Assembly (NCBI GenBank): GCA_014529385.2
Contig: CM043963.1
Location: forward strand, 98,283,912 to 98,347,911
DNA from: Adiantum capillus-veneris
Lineage: Eukaryota; Streptophyta; Polypodiopsida; Polypodiales; Pteridaceae
Length of the DNA: 64,000 bases
Reading direction: 5' to 3'
Shown one piece after another: positions 11,507-23,600 of this stretch. Under the pieces are notes generated by a model that searched no databases, was not told where the DNA came from, and saw nothing but the letters and a program-made list of their open reading frames with translations. The first letter of the stretch is position 1. Every line of letters begins with the position of its first letter. The translations under genes were made by a program, and so were the position numbers.

Positions 11507-12600
11507 TTATCCTTTCAAAGGCGAAAGAGTGAAAATTTTTGGGTTTTGTGACGGGTATGGTGTGAATCACATACTGCGAGATTGCCCAAAGAATCCGAAC
11601 AAGGGAAAAGCAACTATAAAATATTGTGGGGGTGTTACCAAGTGCAAGAAGTGGATCAGAAACCGAACCCATGATCCAAATCAATGCGGTAACCAGAGCC
11701 CAAGCCAAGGACCTAGAGAAAAACAAGCCATTGGAAGAAAATGTCAAGTTGCCAATACCCATAGAAAACGAGAGTTTATCTTTGAGAACACGACGGAAAT
11801 CTTGGAAGGCGAAAAGAGACAGAATGAAAACAAGAAGGATGAAAACCCAAATCGCCATGCAAAATGAGTTACATGAATTGAAAGAGCAACTGAAACAAGA
11901 GAGAGATAGTAAAACTGCTGAGGGCAACAACAAGCCGAGGAAAGCATCCTCTGGGGGATCAGTCTTGGTCGAGAAAGTGCTAGAGCCTTTAGATGCTCTA
12001 TTACAAGAGTATGAAGTGAGGCTAAAAACAAACCAAACCCTAGAGCAGAGATGGTTGACTTATCCTCAACCGGAAGTGGAAACGAAGCGTTTGGAAATGT
12101 GTAAATACCTCATTGAAGCAACCCAGGCATTGATGGAACCTAATGCGATTAGAACCCCAGAACAAGAAGTGCTGATTCACAAAGAGCGAGAAAAACTGAA
12201 GGTTGATGAATCATAACATGTAAACGAACCCATGCTTGAAACGATAGTGTCATTGGATCACCAAGTAGTGTCGAACACCACTGATGATGCTAAGTCAATG
12301 ACTATAATGCCAATTCCAGAAGTGGAAGAACCATGGCCACAACACTTATGGGAAACCATTAGAAATAGAAAGAATGGAAGCACGATGTTACGGTTTGCAC
12401 TGATTCCTGAGGTTAACATGGACAATGAATTTTATCCAGGAGATATACAATCGCTATACGGAGACGCAGAAACGGAGGTATCGATGGAAAGCAAAGCTCA
12501 ATCACTGAAAACCCTGCCTTCATTTATTGGTGAACACAAGGCACGATTGGAGATAAGATTGGTTCCATCCCAGATGAGAACTATTCCATAAATGATTGAC
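11507..12600 (+). pseudogene. Gag/pol linker with degenerate third knuckle and coiled coil, giant gypsy element
   Basis: Around 11540-11610 the reading GFCDGYGVNHILRDC looks like a knuckle that has lost its first Cys. Frame 11626-12216 begins with INAVTRAQAKDLEKNKPLEE, a phrase type common before gypsy protease, then a charged coiled-coil-like stretch (NELHELKEQLKQERDSK). Frame 12232-12591 is acidic and unassigned. The region joins gag and protease. Confidence 0.55.
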
Positions 12601-12859
12601 TCAAAAAGTCTTCAAGAGATATTGTCAACACCTGTAACATGCACAATCACCCTGTCAGAACTCTTGAGAGTCAGACCACACTTATGGGAAGACATGGGGA
12701 AACATTTGGTGAACAAAGGAATAAAGATTCCTCTTCAGACAAACCTACGGTAGAAGAAAACAAACGGGAAGGTCAACCCAAAGCCCAACCTGTGCCCATA
12801 AACAAGGTCTGAGATTATTGTGAAGGTGAGGAAGGTAATACAAACTTACCTGTCGAGTA

Positions 12860-13200
12860 TCGGGATATAAAGACGATAGCTATCCTAGATAGTGGAGCGG
12901 GAGTTGTGATTGCTACAAAGCAAATTTGGGAGAAATGTGGCCGTCCAGCTCTCAGAAAGACGAGAATGAAACTGCAACTCGCAGATGGGTATGTAGAGAG
13001 ACCATTGGGAATCCTGGACCAAATAGTTGTAACTTCGTGTGGAATTAACTATGAGCACACCTTTGCTGTGGTAGATTTCGGAAAAACGAACAACTTTGAT
13101 ATTATTTTGGGACGACCTTTTATGTGTCAACTCAAAATGATACAAGATTGGGGGTACGACCAAATTTACCTAAGGCATGAGGAGCTAATAACAAAAATCA
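12860..13200 (+). pseudogene. Retropepsin-like protease 1, giant gypsy element
   Basis: The catalytic loop IAILDSGAGVVIATK has Asp at 12888-12890. It is followed by MKLQLADGYVERPLGILDQI (flap region) and DIILGRPFMCQLKMIQDWG (the alpha/ILG block). This is a complete-looking retropepsin domain in the usual place before RT. The frame stays open to 13907. It would cut the gag-pol polyprotein. Confidence 0.85.
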
Positions 13201-14340
13201 ACATAAAGGATCACAGCTATAGAGACATTGCAAAAACACCAGTGCAAGAATTTGATTCAACCACAGTGAACGGAAAGGGAATACCCGCGTGGTTACAAAC
13301 GAAAGCACGTGTTTGGATGTGTGGAGCATCTGAATGTGGAGACTTAATCAAAGAGGAATGTGTGTTGAAAAGGTCCATAGAAGACGAGGCTTATCTCCCA
13401 AAACCTTTCCCTGAACATTTATTTGAGCCATTTGGGTGGACTCAAATATTGTCGACCTTGGATGTATGTGTTAACAAATGCACGCCTACAAAATTTTGTG
13501 ACGATGAAGGATACGACCTAGTAACGTTGCAAATGGCTAGTGTCACCTTTGAGTCAGGATCAGAGAGCGAAGAACAAGAAGAACCACTACGAGAAACTGA
13601 GTGTAAAAGAATAGTTGATGAGATATCTGTAGTGGACGATAGGAATCGAACAGAGGAGGAATTCACGGACTCACTAAGCGATGATCTTCCATCACTGGGT
13701 GATGAAATCCAAATAATAGATGCTGATGACGAACGATCGAGTGGATTAGAGATGAATGGGAAGTATATTTCGAGATCAGACAGGTTTTATGAGTTTCCTA
13801 ATCAAAAACCTAGTCGACAAGAGCGGTATAGATCAAAGAGAACAAGGAAATCAAGGGCGAATAAGCATAAATCCATGCTCTTGTCAATGACAAAACGGGA
13901 TATCTAAGGCTTGTAAAAGCTGACGATTGTGTCAAAGACGAGGTCACTGGCCGGTTTATCAAAACTAAACCATGGAAAAACAACAAGAAGAACAAGGGCG
14001 AAAAGAAAATGATTGAGATACATAAGGAGGGGGAAACAGGGTCTGGAATGACCAAAACAGAGAGAAAAACAGAGTACAAAAAGCTCAAACAGACCCTCAA
14101 AGACATATGGACAATAGAAATGGAAACAGACGGGGACACGAATTCTGACAAGATGGATGTGCCGTCCCATTATAAGAAGTATACCATACAAGATAGGAAA
14201 ATCATAGTGCAACAACCTATGAGGGAATTAAAGGAACCTGGTACATCATACGATGGTCCTGAAAAAGCCAAATGAATAGATCTAGCGGAGCCAGAAGAAG
14301 ATCCAAAACCTGTATATATTGCCACGGATCTTACTGAAGA
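13201..14340 (+). pseudogene. Protease-RT linker, giant gypsy element
   Basis: Continuation of the protease frame to 13907, then frame 14009-14275. It is acidic (SGSESEEQEEPLRETE; DADDERSSGLE), then strongly basic (RYRSKRTRKSRANKHK). No domain is recognised. Length and composition resemble the linker of gypsy relic 1. Confidence 0.5.
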
Positions 14341-15250
14341 AGATGAGGAGCTTTTGATAGCTACTCTAAAACAGTATAGAGATGTGTTTGCATGGTCATA
14401 CAAAGATCTTAAGGGGGTGGATCCAAGCATCTGTCAACACACAATACCCCTTAAGCATGACGCCAAACCAAGCAGACAACGTCCTTATACTTACAATGAG
14501 ACGTTTGCAAGGAAGATCAAGGAGGAGACAGATAAGCTGAGAGAGCAGAGTTTATTTACATAATTGAGCACACTGACTGGGTTTCACCGATTGTGGTGGT
14601 CTCGAAGAAAAATGGAAAGTTGAGAGTGTGCATCAATCTCAAGAAAGTAAACGCTGCTACAATTTGGGACAACTATCCCCTCCCCATTACTGATCATGTA
14701 ATAGAAAGAGTGGCAGGAAAAGAAGCTTACAGTTTCTTAGATGGCTTTTCAGACTACAACCAACTCGCAATTAAGCCAGAGGATCAACACAAGATGACTT
14801 TTGCAACCGAATGGGGCATTTTTGCATTTAGGGTAATGGCTTTTGGCTTAACGAATGCACCAACCACATTTCAGAGGCTGATGGGTCATGCTTTTAAAGA
14901 ATATCTAAGACAGTTCTTAGAAATTTACATGGATGACTTGTGCGTTCACTCTCTCGTAAGATTGGAGCACATAGAGCACTTGACCAAAGTGTTCAACAAG
15001 TGCATACTGTATCGGATTTTCCTGAATCAGGAGAAATGTGTCTTCATGGTAAGAAGAGTCAAAATATTGGGACATATAGTGTCCAAAAAAGGTATCTCGA
15101 CAGACATAGAGAAGATCAGCGTAATTGTTGATCTACCACGACCAGTAAAGGTAAAGGAGGCACAGGCATTTATGGGCCATTGTGGATATTATCGCATATT
15201 TATCTACTCATACGCTATAATTGCAAAACCACTTTATGCGTTGATAACTA
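14341..15250 (+). pseudogene. Reverse transcriptase, giant gypsy element
   Basis: Frame 14354-14563 has the start (FAWSYKDLKGVDPSICQHTIP). After a frameshift, frame 14593-15465 holds PIVVVSKKNGKLRVCINLKK, VAGKEAYSFLDGFSDYNQL, FRVMAFGLTNAPTTFQRLM and the catalytic IYMDDLCVHS, with the YMDD Asp pair at 14932-14937. A connection region follows with ILGHIVSKKGI and FMGHCGYYRIFI. The catalytic residues are intact, but the frameshift near 14570 separates the first 70 residues. Confidence 0.9.
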
Positions 15251-15705
15251 AATTTGAGTGGACAGATGAGTGCGAGAAACCTTTTCAAACTTTGAAGCAA
15301 AGATTGATATCCGCTCTAGTTTTGAAGGCTCCGGATTGGGAAAAGATATTCCACGTCCACGTAGATGCATCAGCCTATGCTATAGGATGCATACTTGCAC
15401 AACCTGGAGAAAACAACATGGATTTTCCAATCAGTTACTCCAGTAGACAACTAAACAACACATAGAAGAATTACACAACAATTGAAAGGGAGGGTTTGGG
15501 TATGATCTATGCTGTGAAAAAGTTTAGACATTACCTACTTTTCAATAAATTTGTATTCTTCGTTGATCACCAAGCACTGCTGTACTTGGTAAAGAAATCT
15601 TGCAGTACGGGGCGGATTGTATGATGGTTCATCATATTGCTTGAGTTTGACTTCACGTTGTAGTAAAAAAAGGAACTACTCACCAAAGAGCGGATCATTT
15701 ATCTA
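15251..15705 (+). pseudogene. RNase H, giant gypsy element
   Basis: Gypsy-type RNase H reads FEWTDECEKPFQTLKQRL, then FHVHVDASAYAIGCILAQ with the first catalytic Asp. A stop at 15463-15465 is followed in frame by YTTIEREGLGMIYAVKKFRHYLL and FVFFVDHQALLYLV. The C-terminal part near 15600-15700 is disrupted by stops. It would degrade the RNA template during cDNA synthesis. Confidence 0.83.
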
Positions 15706-15707
15706 GA

Positions 15708-16160
15708 ATGGTGCATGGAGAAAACCCTGTAGGAGTTGATGATAATTTGCCAGATGCATATCTCTTCAACATAGAAATGGTTCCAAGGTGGAGCGAGGAT
15801 GTAATTCCTTTGTTGACTATTGGGTCATTGAATTTGACAAAACAACCATCTACCATTGCAGCATCTAAATCATTGGTAATGCTGGCTGGAAGGCTATACA
15901 AACAGGGATCGGATCAAATCCTTAGACCTTGTGTCGAATCAAGTGAACATGACTCGTATCTACACCAGTCTCATGTGCAAACCACGGGGATTCACAATGG
16001 GCATGAACAGACGTATCAAAGATTGATGACAATGGGTGTATATTGGCCAAAAATGCAACAAAGTGTTCATATGCATATCAAATCATGTGTTATCTGCACT
16101 TTTCAAAGGCCGATAGAACACGCGACTCTATTCAGATTATCTGTAGCACCCCGATGGAGT
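15708..16160 (+). pseudogene. First (extra) linker plus H2C2 zinc module before integrase, giant gypsy element
   Basis: This part of frame 15708-16868 reads MVPRWSEDVIPLLTIGSLN, then MLAGRLYKQGSDQILRPC, then a His-His-Cys-Cys module (HQSHVQTTGIHNG, GVYWPKMQQSVHMHIKSCVIC). That is a complete integrase N-terminal zinc module with its usual preceding linker. A second full copy of the same arrangement follows directly (16160-16500). Gypsy elements normally have one. Whether the two arose by internal duplication or by capture from another element needs an alignment. Confidence 0.75.
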
Positions 16161-17236
16161 AACTACATTGTTGAATACCTCACCACCGGGATACTGCCTG
16201 AAGGGATGAGTAGATCACGTATCAAAACGATCACGAAAGAGGCAGAAAACTATGTATTGATTGAGGATAATCTTTACAAGACGGGAAAAGACAATCAATT
16301 GAGAATGTGTGCGAGGGAAGAGGAATACATTCCTATTTTAGAGCAAGCACATGGCGGACAAGCTGGAGGACATTTCTTAGCTGACAAAACGGCCAAAGCA
16401 ATTCTTATTGCTGGCATATGGTGGCCTACACTATTCATGGACGCTGAAGAGTTTGTGAAGCGATGTGACGATTGCCAGAGGACAAAGATTCCTAGAGCAC
16501 AAGATGACATTTCCTTGAGGCCAATGATGGGGGCGAGAGCATTTGCAAAATGGGGAATAGATTTTGTAGGACCAATTGCACCTCCTGGATATAAAACGCA
16601 CGCTATATACATTATTGTGGCAACAGATTACCTAACAAAGTGGGTTGAAGCGAAAGCAACAATAAAAAATGATGCAAAAACGACAGCACAGTTTTTGTAT
16701 GAGGACATTTTCACCAGGTATGGCTTACCAATAGAGATAGTGAGTGCTAGAGGGACTCATTTTGTCAATGAAGTGATCGAATTCCTATTGGATGAATTCA
16801 TAAGAAGTCAGCTCCCTATCATCCACAAGCTAACGGACAAGCAGAAAGTACGAACAAGATTTTGGTGACAATTCTCACGAAAATTGTTAGTGAATCGAGA
16901 GCCGACTGGGATCAGAAGCTGCATTCAGCTTTGTGGGCATATAGAGTAGCGTACAAAACCTCAATCAGAACAACTCCGGTCAACATGGTTTATGGAAACC
17001 CTGAAACAACATTCTTAAAACTCAAAAAGCGAGGGAATGGACCCTATGTGATTCATGACATATCATCTAGTGGTGCCATTAAGCTTGCGACATTAGAGGG
17101 AGAGGAGATGCCTAATTGGATTAGTGGCTGTAGATTAAAGAAGTACAACCTACCACTAACCTCAGAGATGCTCGCTAAAATCCACGCTGCGAAGGAGCGT
17201 AAGAACAAAGCAAATGAGACAAAAGCTCAAGCATAG
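16160..17236 (+). pseudogene. Integrase with second H2C2 module, core and C-terminal remnant, giant gypsy element
   Basis: The linker APRWSNYIVEYLTTGILPEG leads to HGGQAGGHFLADKT and WWPTLFMDAEEFVKRCDDCQR (zinc module). The core starts KWGIDFVGPIAPPG (first Asp). The second catalytic Asp would lie in VS-D-RGTHF, but here the codon at 16746-16748 is GCT (Ala). The Glu region (HPQANGQAEST) is present after a frameshift near 16810. Frame 16862-17236 holds DWDQKLHSALWAYRVAYKTS and then jumps from NMVYG to FLKLKKRGNGPYVIHD, which suggests an internal deletion near 17000-17030 before the GPY/F-type C-terminus. Integrase is therefore inactive here. Confidence 0.86.
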
Positions 17237-17299
17237 GAGGAGGCCAGAATCAGGATTTTAAAGCGGAAACAAAAATTACAACAACAAGGACTTCCTTAA

Positions 17300-17680
17300 C
17301 CAGCAGATACGGCTCAAATTCCTCTTTCTATAATTCACACTGACAAGCAATGGGAAATAGGAATCGATGTTCGCATCAATGTCAGACTTCCAAATGGCAG
17401 ATATCATCGAGCATTGATTGACACAGGGGCAAGAGTCAATGTGGTCAACTTCTCCACTTACAAGATGCTTACCGACGAACCCCTAGTGTAATCCACACGA
17501 GATTTACAAGCCGCAAACGGGGCAACAATGCCAACATTGGGGATAGCAAACTTACCAATCAGTATTGATGGAAATAGTTGTCCTCATCAATTTTTCGTAA
17601 TGAAAGACGGAGAAATCAGAGAATCACTATGTTTGGGAGTTCCATGGATGAGAATGTACAATACAGTTACTGAATGGTGA
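17300..17680 (+). pseudogene. Second retropepsin-like domain downstream of integrase, giant gypsy element
   Basis: Reading in the frame of position 17420 gives RLPNGRYHRALIDTGARVNV (DTGA loop, Asp at 17420-17422), then, past an in-frame TAA at 17489-17491, LQAANGATMPTLGIANLPI (flap-like) and CLGVPWMRMYNTVTEW (an LG-P-W block like the retropepsin ILGRPF block). This order matches an aspartic protease fold. A protease after integrase is not the gypsy layout, since the regular protease is at 12860. It could be an acquired domain or part of a fused second element. Confidence 0.68.
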
Positions 17681-18414
17681 GACATGCGTTGATGTACACA
17701 CACAACTCTAACACGTACATGACTCCATTCGCTAAAACAGATCACTCGTGGTTGATTATCCCCGCCGAGAAAAAGCAATTAGCCCATCAGCCAGAAACAT
17801 CGAAAACGGCTGCTTGGAAAGTTTGGATAAAGAAAACCGTCATGCATAACAAAGAGAGACAGATATGGCTACCCAAGACACAACTCAAGACGACATCAAC
17901 ACCATATCAAAGACCTTGAAGAGCTAATCCAGAGAGGAAATGGCAACCAAAGCTGAAGACAACCAACAATTCGGCGACCAAGATCGAAGGGAGACCAAAA
18001 AGTCAACACAGGAAGCCTGCACTAACAAAATGGCAATGGAAACCTAAGAAAAATCAGGAACCTACATTAAATTCTGCAACTATCAAAACCACTGAATACA
18101 GATGGGTTCCAAAAATAGTTGCCATCAGAAAACCGACAATCAAGGAAAGAGCAATTGAACTGCAAGCTCTTTTGTTCCATAAACAACTAGCCTCGCCATC
18201 GAAAACCACTGAAAATTACATTCAGTCCCCGCATCTTGCACAACACTTTGTTACCCGATGCATTGTCTCAAACATGAGGATAGGACCACATTACATGGCT
18301 GTGCATAGACACAGACTTCAAAACCCATGCACATGCACACAACCTTTGTCCGGGACGACTCAGTTTAGGAAGGGGGGAGTAACTGCTGAATCTAGCAGCA
18401 GTCAGGACCATTGA
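17674..18414 (+). pseudogene. Basic W/P/K-rich protein downstream of second protease-like domain
   Basis: One frame runs from 17674 to 18414 with a single internal TGA at 17917-17919, about 245 codons. It is very basic and repeats a Trp-x-Pro-Lys theme: IWLPKTQ, KWQPKLK, WQWKPKK, YRWVPKIV. It ends with a His-rich stretch. I do not recognise a family. The repeated W-x-P-K pattern suggests nucleic-acid or particle binding, but that is a guess. It sits directly before a purine tract at 18367-18380. Confidence 0.5.
18367..18380 (+). promoter_or_regulatory. Internal polypurine tract-like sequence
   Basis: AGGAAGGGGGGAG-type tract nearly identical to the true tract at 24064-24076 (AGGAAGGGGGGAG). 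It lies right after the end of the pol-side coding block. It is followed by two small hairpins: ACTGCTG/CAGCAGT (18382-18402) and GGACC/GGTCC (18405-18421). It could be a central second-strand primer site or a fossil of a former element end. Confidence 0.5.
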
Positions 18415-18421
18415 GGGGTCC

Positions 18422-20671
18422 AACGTGTATATATGTACATAATGCATGTGTTTGTTGTTTTTTTCCATTTTTTAGAGTTCAATTTTGAACAAATTTGATC
18501 AAAATCTGGCATTTTTAGCGTTTTTATCATCCAGCCAGCATAATAACGAGCTGTAATGACAAAATCTGGAGCATTGGGATGCTTCTAGTGAAAATATATG
18601 CTTAGGGGTGAGTATAATAATTTTTGTCTAATTTTCGCAAGTTAATAAGTATTTTCAATTTATTTGGTTTGATTTTCGTTAATAATCTTTCAAAAATTAA
18701 AAAATATCGCCCACAGTGTTGGAATCAAGTTCTAGAAGCAAACGTAGAAGTATCATGATAGGGTTATCAAGCATGGAAGATATGAAGCTAATCTGAAGAT
18801 GTCGATTTTTAGCCTTAATGATCATGACCACATTTTGCCAGAATCGCATCAAATGGTCATACGACGCCAGAATGACAAACGGTTCGACCCACAGATGGTA
18901 TGTAGATTATATCGAGATCAAAGGTAAGGAAAATCATCCCTATGTAAGGAAAACCTCGGGGAGATATAGGTCAGGTGGGCCAAATTTCTAGCTCATTGTT
19001 CATTTTCACATATTGAGAGACAAGAAGAGAGCTTCTTGACCTAGAGCGAGCTGCCACATTTCTACCCCGTACGGACGATCGGAGCCAACATTTCATACCA
19101 GATTTCACAGGTATGTTCCTTATCAAGTAAAGATCAAGTCTATTACGCATACAAGCGCGAATCATTGCACAAACGGGCAAATGGATCAAATCAAAGTCGG
19201 ATTGAGTCAAATAGGTCAAGGGCCCTTAGAGACATCAAAACAAAACATTTTCAAGCACATAACACATGAATGTGCTCCCCACAATGCCAGGAACCAAGCC
19301 ATATGATCAGTTCTCAGTTTGGTGGTGGTACAACGATCGCGATCCGTGTACCCCACTGACCAAACTTGGCACAAAAATTGCAAAAGGCATCCTCTCAGCT
19401 TCGCCAACAAACTGCAGGTGTCAGAATTCATTTTGGGATCCAGGGTACGATCGCGATCGATGCCCCCAGATGCAGGTTTTGTAAATTTTGGCTTGGCCCA
19501 GGCTTAGAACTCAGTGAGGGATACACTCTCTTGAATTTTCATGGAAAATGCACAAATTTTGCTCATAGAATGGGTCAAATTTGTCAAACACAACCAAAAT
19601 GGGAAAATTTGACCTACAAATACCAAAATTCGACTGAAAATTATGACGGGTGGTTTGAAAGGCATACTTGTCCGACTAGGAGTCAGCACGGTAGTAGAAA
19701 ATCCCGAGTGGATCTCAGAGTCTCCTACAACAACAGAGATGACCATTTCAGTCTCGAGTGATCACACAAGGGAAGAATTTGGCCGAACTAATGTCAAAGA
19801 CTAAAAGGTGACTTAGAGATGCCCAAATATCCCATTGGTATCCAAAGAATGCCTGAAAAATGCACAATTCTGGAAAATCTCCAAAGACGGGGTAAAAAGT
19901 GCATGATCAAGTCAGAATCAGATAGCGGAGTAGGCTGATGATAGCAACACATCATGGAAGCAGTGAAAGCTCAAAAACTAACTTCACCTAACTCCAGGCT
20001 CCAACCAGAAATCATCAGGACAACCAAATATGGTTAGACTTAGTAAAATAAGATCAAACAATGAAAAATTGCTCTAATTTGTTCATTTTAAGTCCAAACT
20101 TGAAAATAAATCATCAGTGGGCTAGGCAGGCATAGGGGACCAAGGCCATCCAGTTTTCACCCAAAAAAGCCCAGGTACTACGATCGCGATCGGTGTACCT
20201 CAGCATCAGAATTTGACCAAAACCTAACAGATCCCTTGTACACATCAGGTTCAAGTCACCCATCAAGTTTCAAGCCAATTGGACATCAAAAACCCATGAA
20301 AAATCAGAGTCTAGTCCAAAACTCCCTTGTAACCCAAAATTGGGACTTATAAACTCTAAAGTGCTTCAAATAAAACACAGAGTGGACCAAAATGACCCTC
20401 TAGCTATCAGCAAACCACTCATGTGATCATATCTCATTTTAGCCTCTGCACTACGATTGCGATTGGTGTACCTCAGGCCCAGATTTGGCTTAGATTTCAA
20501 TCGGTCATAGCTCTAGTCTTCCTAGTCCCACTGGTGAAATATGGACAAGAATGGATGAGATTTGTTCAAGTTATGATCAGTTTTAACTTTTGAACTGCTT
20601 TTTACTAAAAGTCTAAATGCTACTGGTTGCGAAAGGAAAATCCTGAGAGCTTGTGATTCTACTGACACAGA
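18422..20671 (+). other. 3' non-coding stretch with palindromic repeats, giant gypsy element
   Basis: About 2.25 kb without a credible gene, between the pol block and the 3' reading frame. It contains four copies of the palindrome-centred unit also found in the leader, at 19331-19353, 19445-19466, 20178-20200 and 20452-20473. The last copy is decayed by C to T (CGATTGCGATTGG). Texture is otherwise similar to the leader 7700-8880. Confidence 0.6.
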
Positions 20672-23600
20672 ATGCCTCGCCAAAAGAAAGAAAGGCAGTG
20701 GACAGCTGCACCATATGAAGTGGATGAGCTCGCTACAAATGAAAAAGCTCACATCTCGGATGAAATACTAGCTCAGATCCCTGCCCACATTTTCATTGCG
20801 AAGTTTAGGGATGCTGATGGTGACATGGTAAAGACGACTATCATGCCACGAGAAATATGGAATCTCCACCAAAGGCCAAAGGTCACAGAAGCCGTGCGGG
20901 CTGTGCATTTGGAGCAGTTTTTCAGATTGCAACCATGGGGAACAAAATACATGAGGGCCCACGAGCTCATGAGCTCGATACAGTATGATGGGCAAGCAAT
21001 GCTCACTGACAAGGATGGATCAAAGGTAAAAGTAAAGATCACAAAAGAAATCATCAACGAAGCTTTGCATTTCCTTCCAGGGCAACACGACTTGCTGGCA
21101 AAGACCAAGTCACTGGATAACGAGAAAGCATTCATCAAAGCAAAAGGAAACAAGTACAAATACAGTGACATGATATACGGTGAGCTGGAATTACCGATGA
21201 GGTTGATCTCTCAGCATTTCAGAGTACAAAAGCCTCCTCGTTACACCGAGCCAATCCTGCACATCGCAGTGGTCATGGCTCTAGCAACATTTGAAAATAG
21301 AACCATCCGCTGCAATTATGGTTCTTACATCTTGGAGAACCTGGTGGAAGCAAATTTGAAAGGCTCGGCGAAGAACAAAAGCTACATGAGTGCAGGGCCA
21401 ATGCTAACAAGAATAGCATACCAAGCTTTGGGAATGATTGAATATCTGCCGGCGGCTAGTTCTCAAACGGCCTTGATTCAGAAAGCAAAGCTGGTTGCTC
21501 ATTCAGTTAGGATGACCCCTAGCACCACATCATTGCACTCAGCGAAGGCATCCATTAAAAGCTCGAGTGATGAAGAAAAGACTAAGACTGAAGACAAGGG
21601 AAACTCTCAAGGGTCTAAAGACAAAGGACCATCTGAGTTTGAAGAAAGCGAGAAGGAAGACACCAACGCACCACTTGAGAAAAGAAAGAGGGAAAGAAGT
21701 ACAGTGCCGCAGACTGACCTTCAAAAAGCATATGCAGAGGCCCAACAAAGAGTTGAGGAAAGAAGGACCAAGTTGCGGGCTGACAGACAGGCAAGAGATG
21801 CTGCAACACAACAAACAGAAAAATGAAGGTTTGAGAAGGAAAGAAAAGAAAGAATAGAAAATGCAGCTTGCATATGGGCTGAGAAGCAAAGGTTAGAAGC
21901 GGAACAAAAGGCTGCAGAAGTGGACATTTCTTCGCAGTCTACTGAAGGAACAAAGAAGAAAGATGCGGCTGATGATACAAAACAAGCGGAGCAATTAAAG
22001 AAAACCCAAAGAGAGAGGAATGTGGAAGCATGATGGGCGGCGGATTTGACTCGCCAAAGAATCATAAATATTTTAAAGAAAAGAAAAGCGAAAGCGTCTG
22101 CTTCACAACCAAGGAAAGATGCAACGAAAAAGAGGCATGTCCAAGAAGTGCCGAAATCACCACCTCCTCCCTCGCCTAAATCACCACCTCCTCCCTCGCC
22201 AAAATCTCCTCCTCCTCCTCCTTCTCCATCAACCAAAAAACCACCACCTCCTCCTCCTTCATCCTCACAAAAAGAGTCTATGCCTCCTACAAAAGCAATA
22301 GGATACCAAGAAGCCTGTCAGGCTATTGTTGATTTTGACTACAGAAAAACCTTACAGGAATTAGAAAGACAATTCCAATGCCAGCACGTGGTGCTGAGAG
22401 AAAAAGAAAAGCAGGTACAGGAAGCCCAATAAAAGCAAAAAACTGGGCAAGAGGAGTTAGAGAGCCTACGGGCACAATTGGAGCTCACAACGAAGGGAAG
22501 AGACACTGATCGACATCAGGCTCAGTCTCTGATCAGAGATTTGGTGGACGTCAGGACGGAGTTGACCACCAAGGAAAAAGAATGCCAAGGAGCGGAGCAG
22601 CTTGCTTACGAAAGCTCAAGGGTGCAGAGAATTAATAGTTCATACATCACTGTCAAAAGTACTCTGACAACCTTGATGGCGAACCAGGAACCTGCTGGAG
22701 CATTGGTCTCCACATCAGACAATGCTACAGCAGAGAACACCCTAGGAGCACTGAAAAGAAGCTAGAGCAAGAGAAACTTCAATGACAACTTCTCATATCG
22801 GGAATGATGGCCCAGACGGCGGCCAATGAGCAAAAGGTAAAAGAGTTGGAGGAGCAATTGGCAGCGACAAGAGCAGAATTAGAGACTCAAAAACAGATTA
22901 GCAAGACACTGCTGAAAGAAAAAGAAGACCTAATTTCTCAATAGCAAATCAGAACAGACGCAGCCCAAGTGCAACAGCGACTGCTTTCTAGTCAAGACCT
23001 GCCTGATGTGCTTGAAACTTCACATGAAGGAGAACAAGGAAAGGGATCGGCCGAGGCACACCTAGATATTAGAGATGAGCTCACTAAAAGCATCAAGGAC
23101 ATGCCAGAGGGACCAACAAAAGATTACATGATATATGAAAAGAAGATAATGGAGTCAGTGGCCCTGGCGTTCTTACAGCCTGAAGAGCAGGTGGAGGGGT
23201 TTGGCCATGAATATTTACCATTTCCCTTGATATGCCACGAAGCAATCCTATGGAAGGAGAAGATGCGGCCGACCCTGCCACGAAACAAAGACGGGAATTA
23301 TGAAGGTGTAGCACTGACGGCTGAAGAAGCACAGGTACTCGTCGACGATCACCCAAAGTGGAGGCAGAAGTGGTTGGACAAGCGGCCACAGGATCTAACC
23401 AACTACCACAACGCTCCTCAACACATTCAGATAGATCCTACTTTCTACCAAGTCCATAGAAGACGTACGTGGAAGGACTTTGCCACATGGAAAGGCTCAA
23501 GGCAGCAAAGGCTAAACTACCCAGTCTTGACGGCGCAGCATCTTCCTACAGTAGCCTATGTAGTCAACACCCTGAATTCGACAATCACCATGCTATGGGA

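Noticed and set aside
18381..20671. A separate LTR starting after the internal purine tract
   Set aside because: No TG start follows the tract and I found no partner copy elsewhere in the window; similarity with the leader is limited to the palindromic units.
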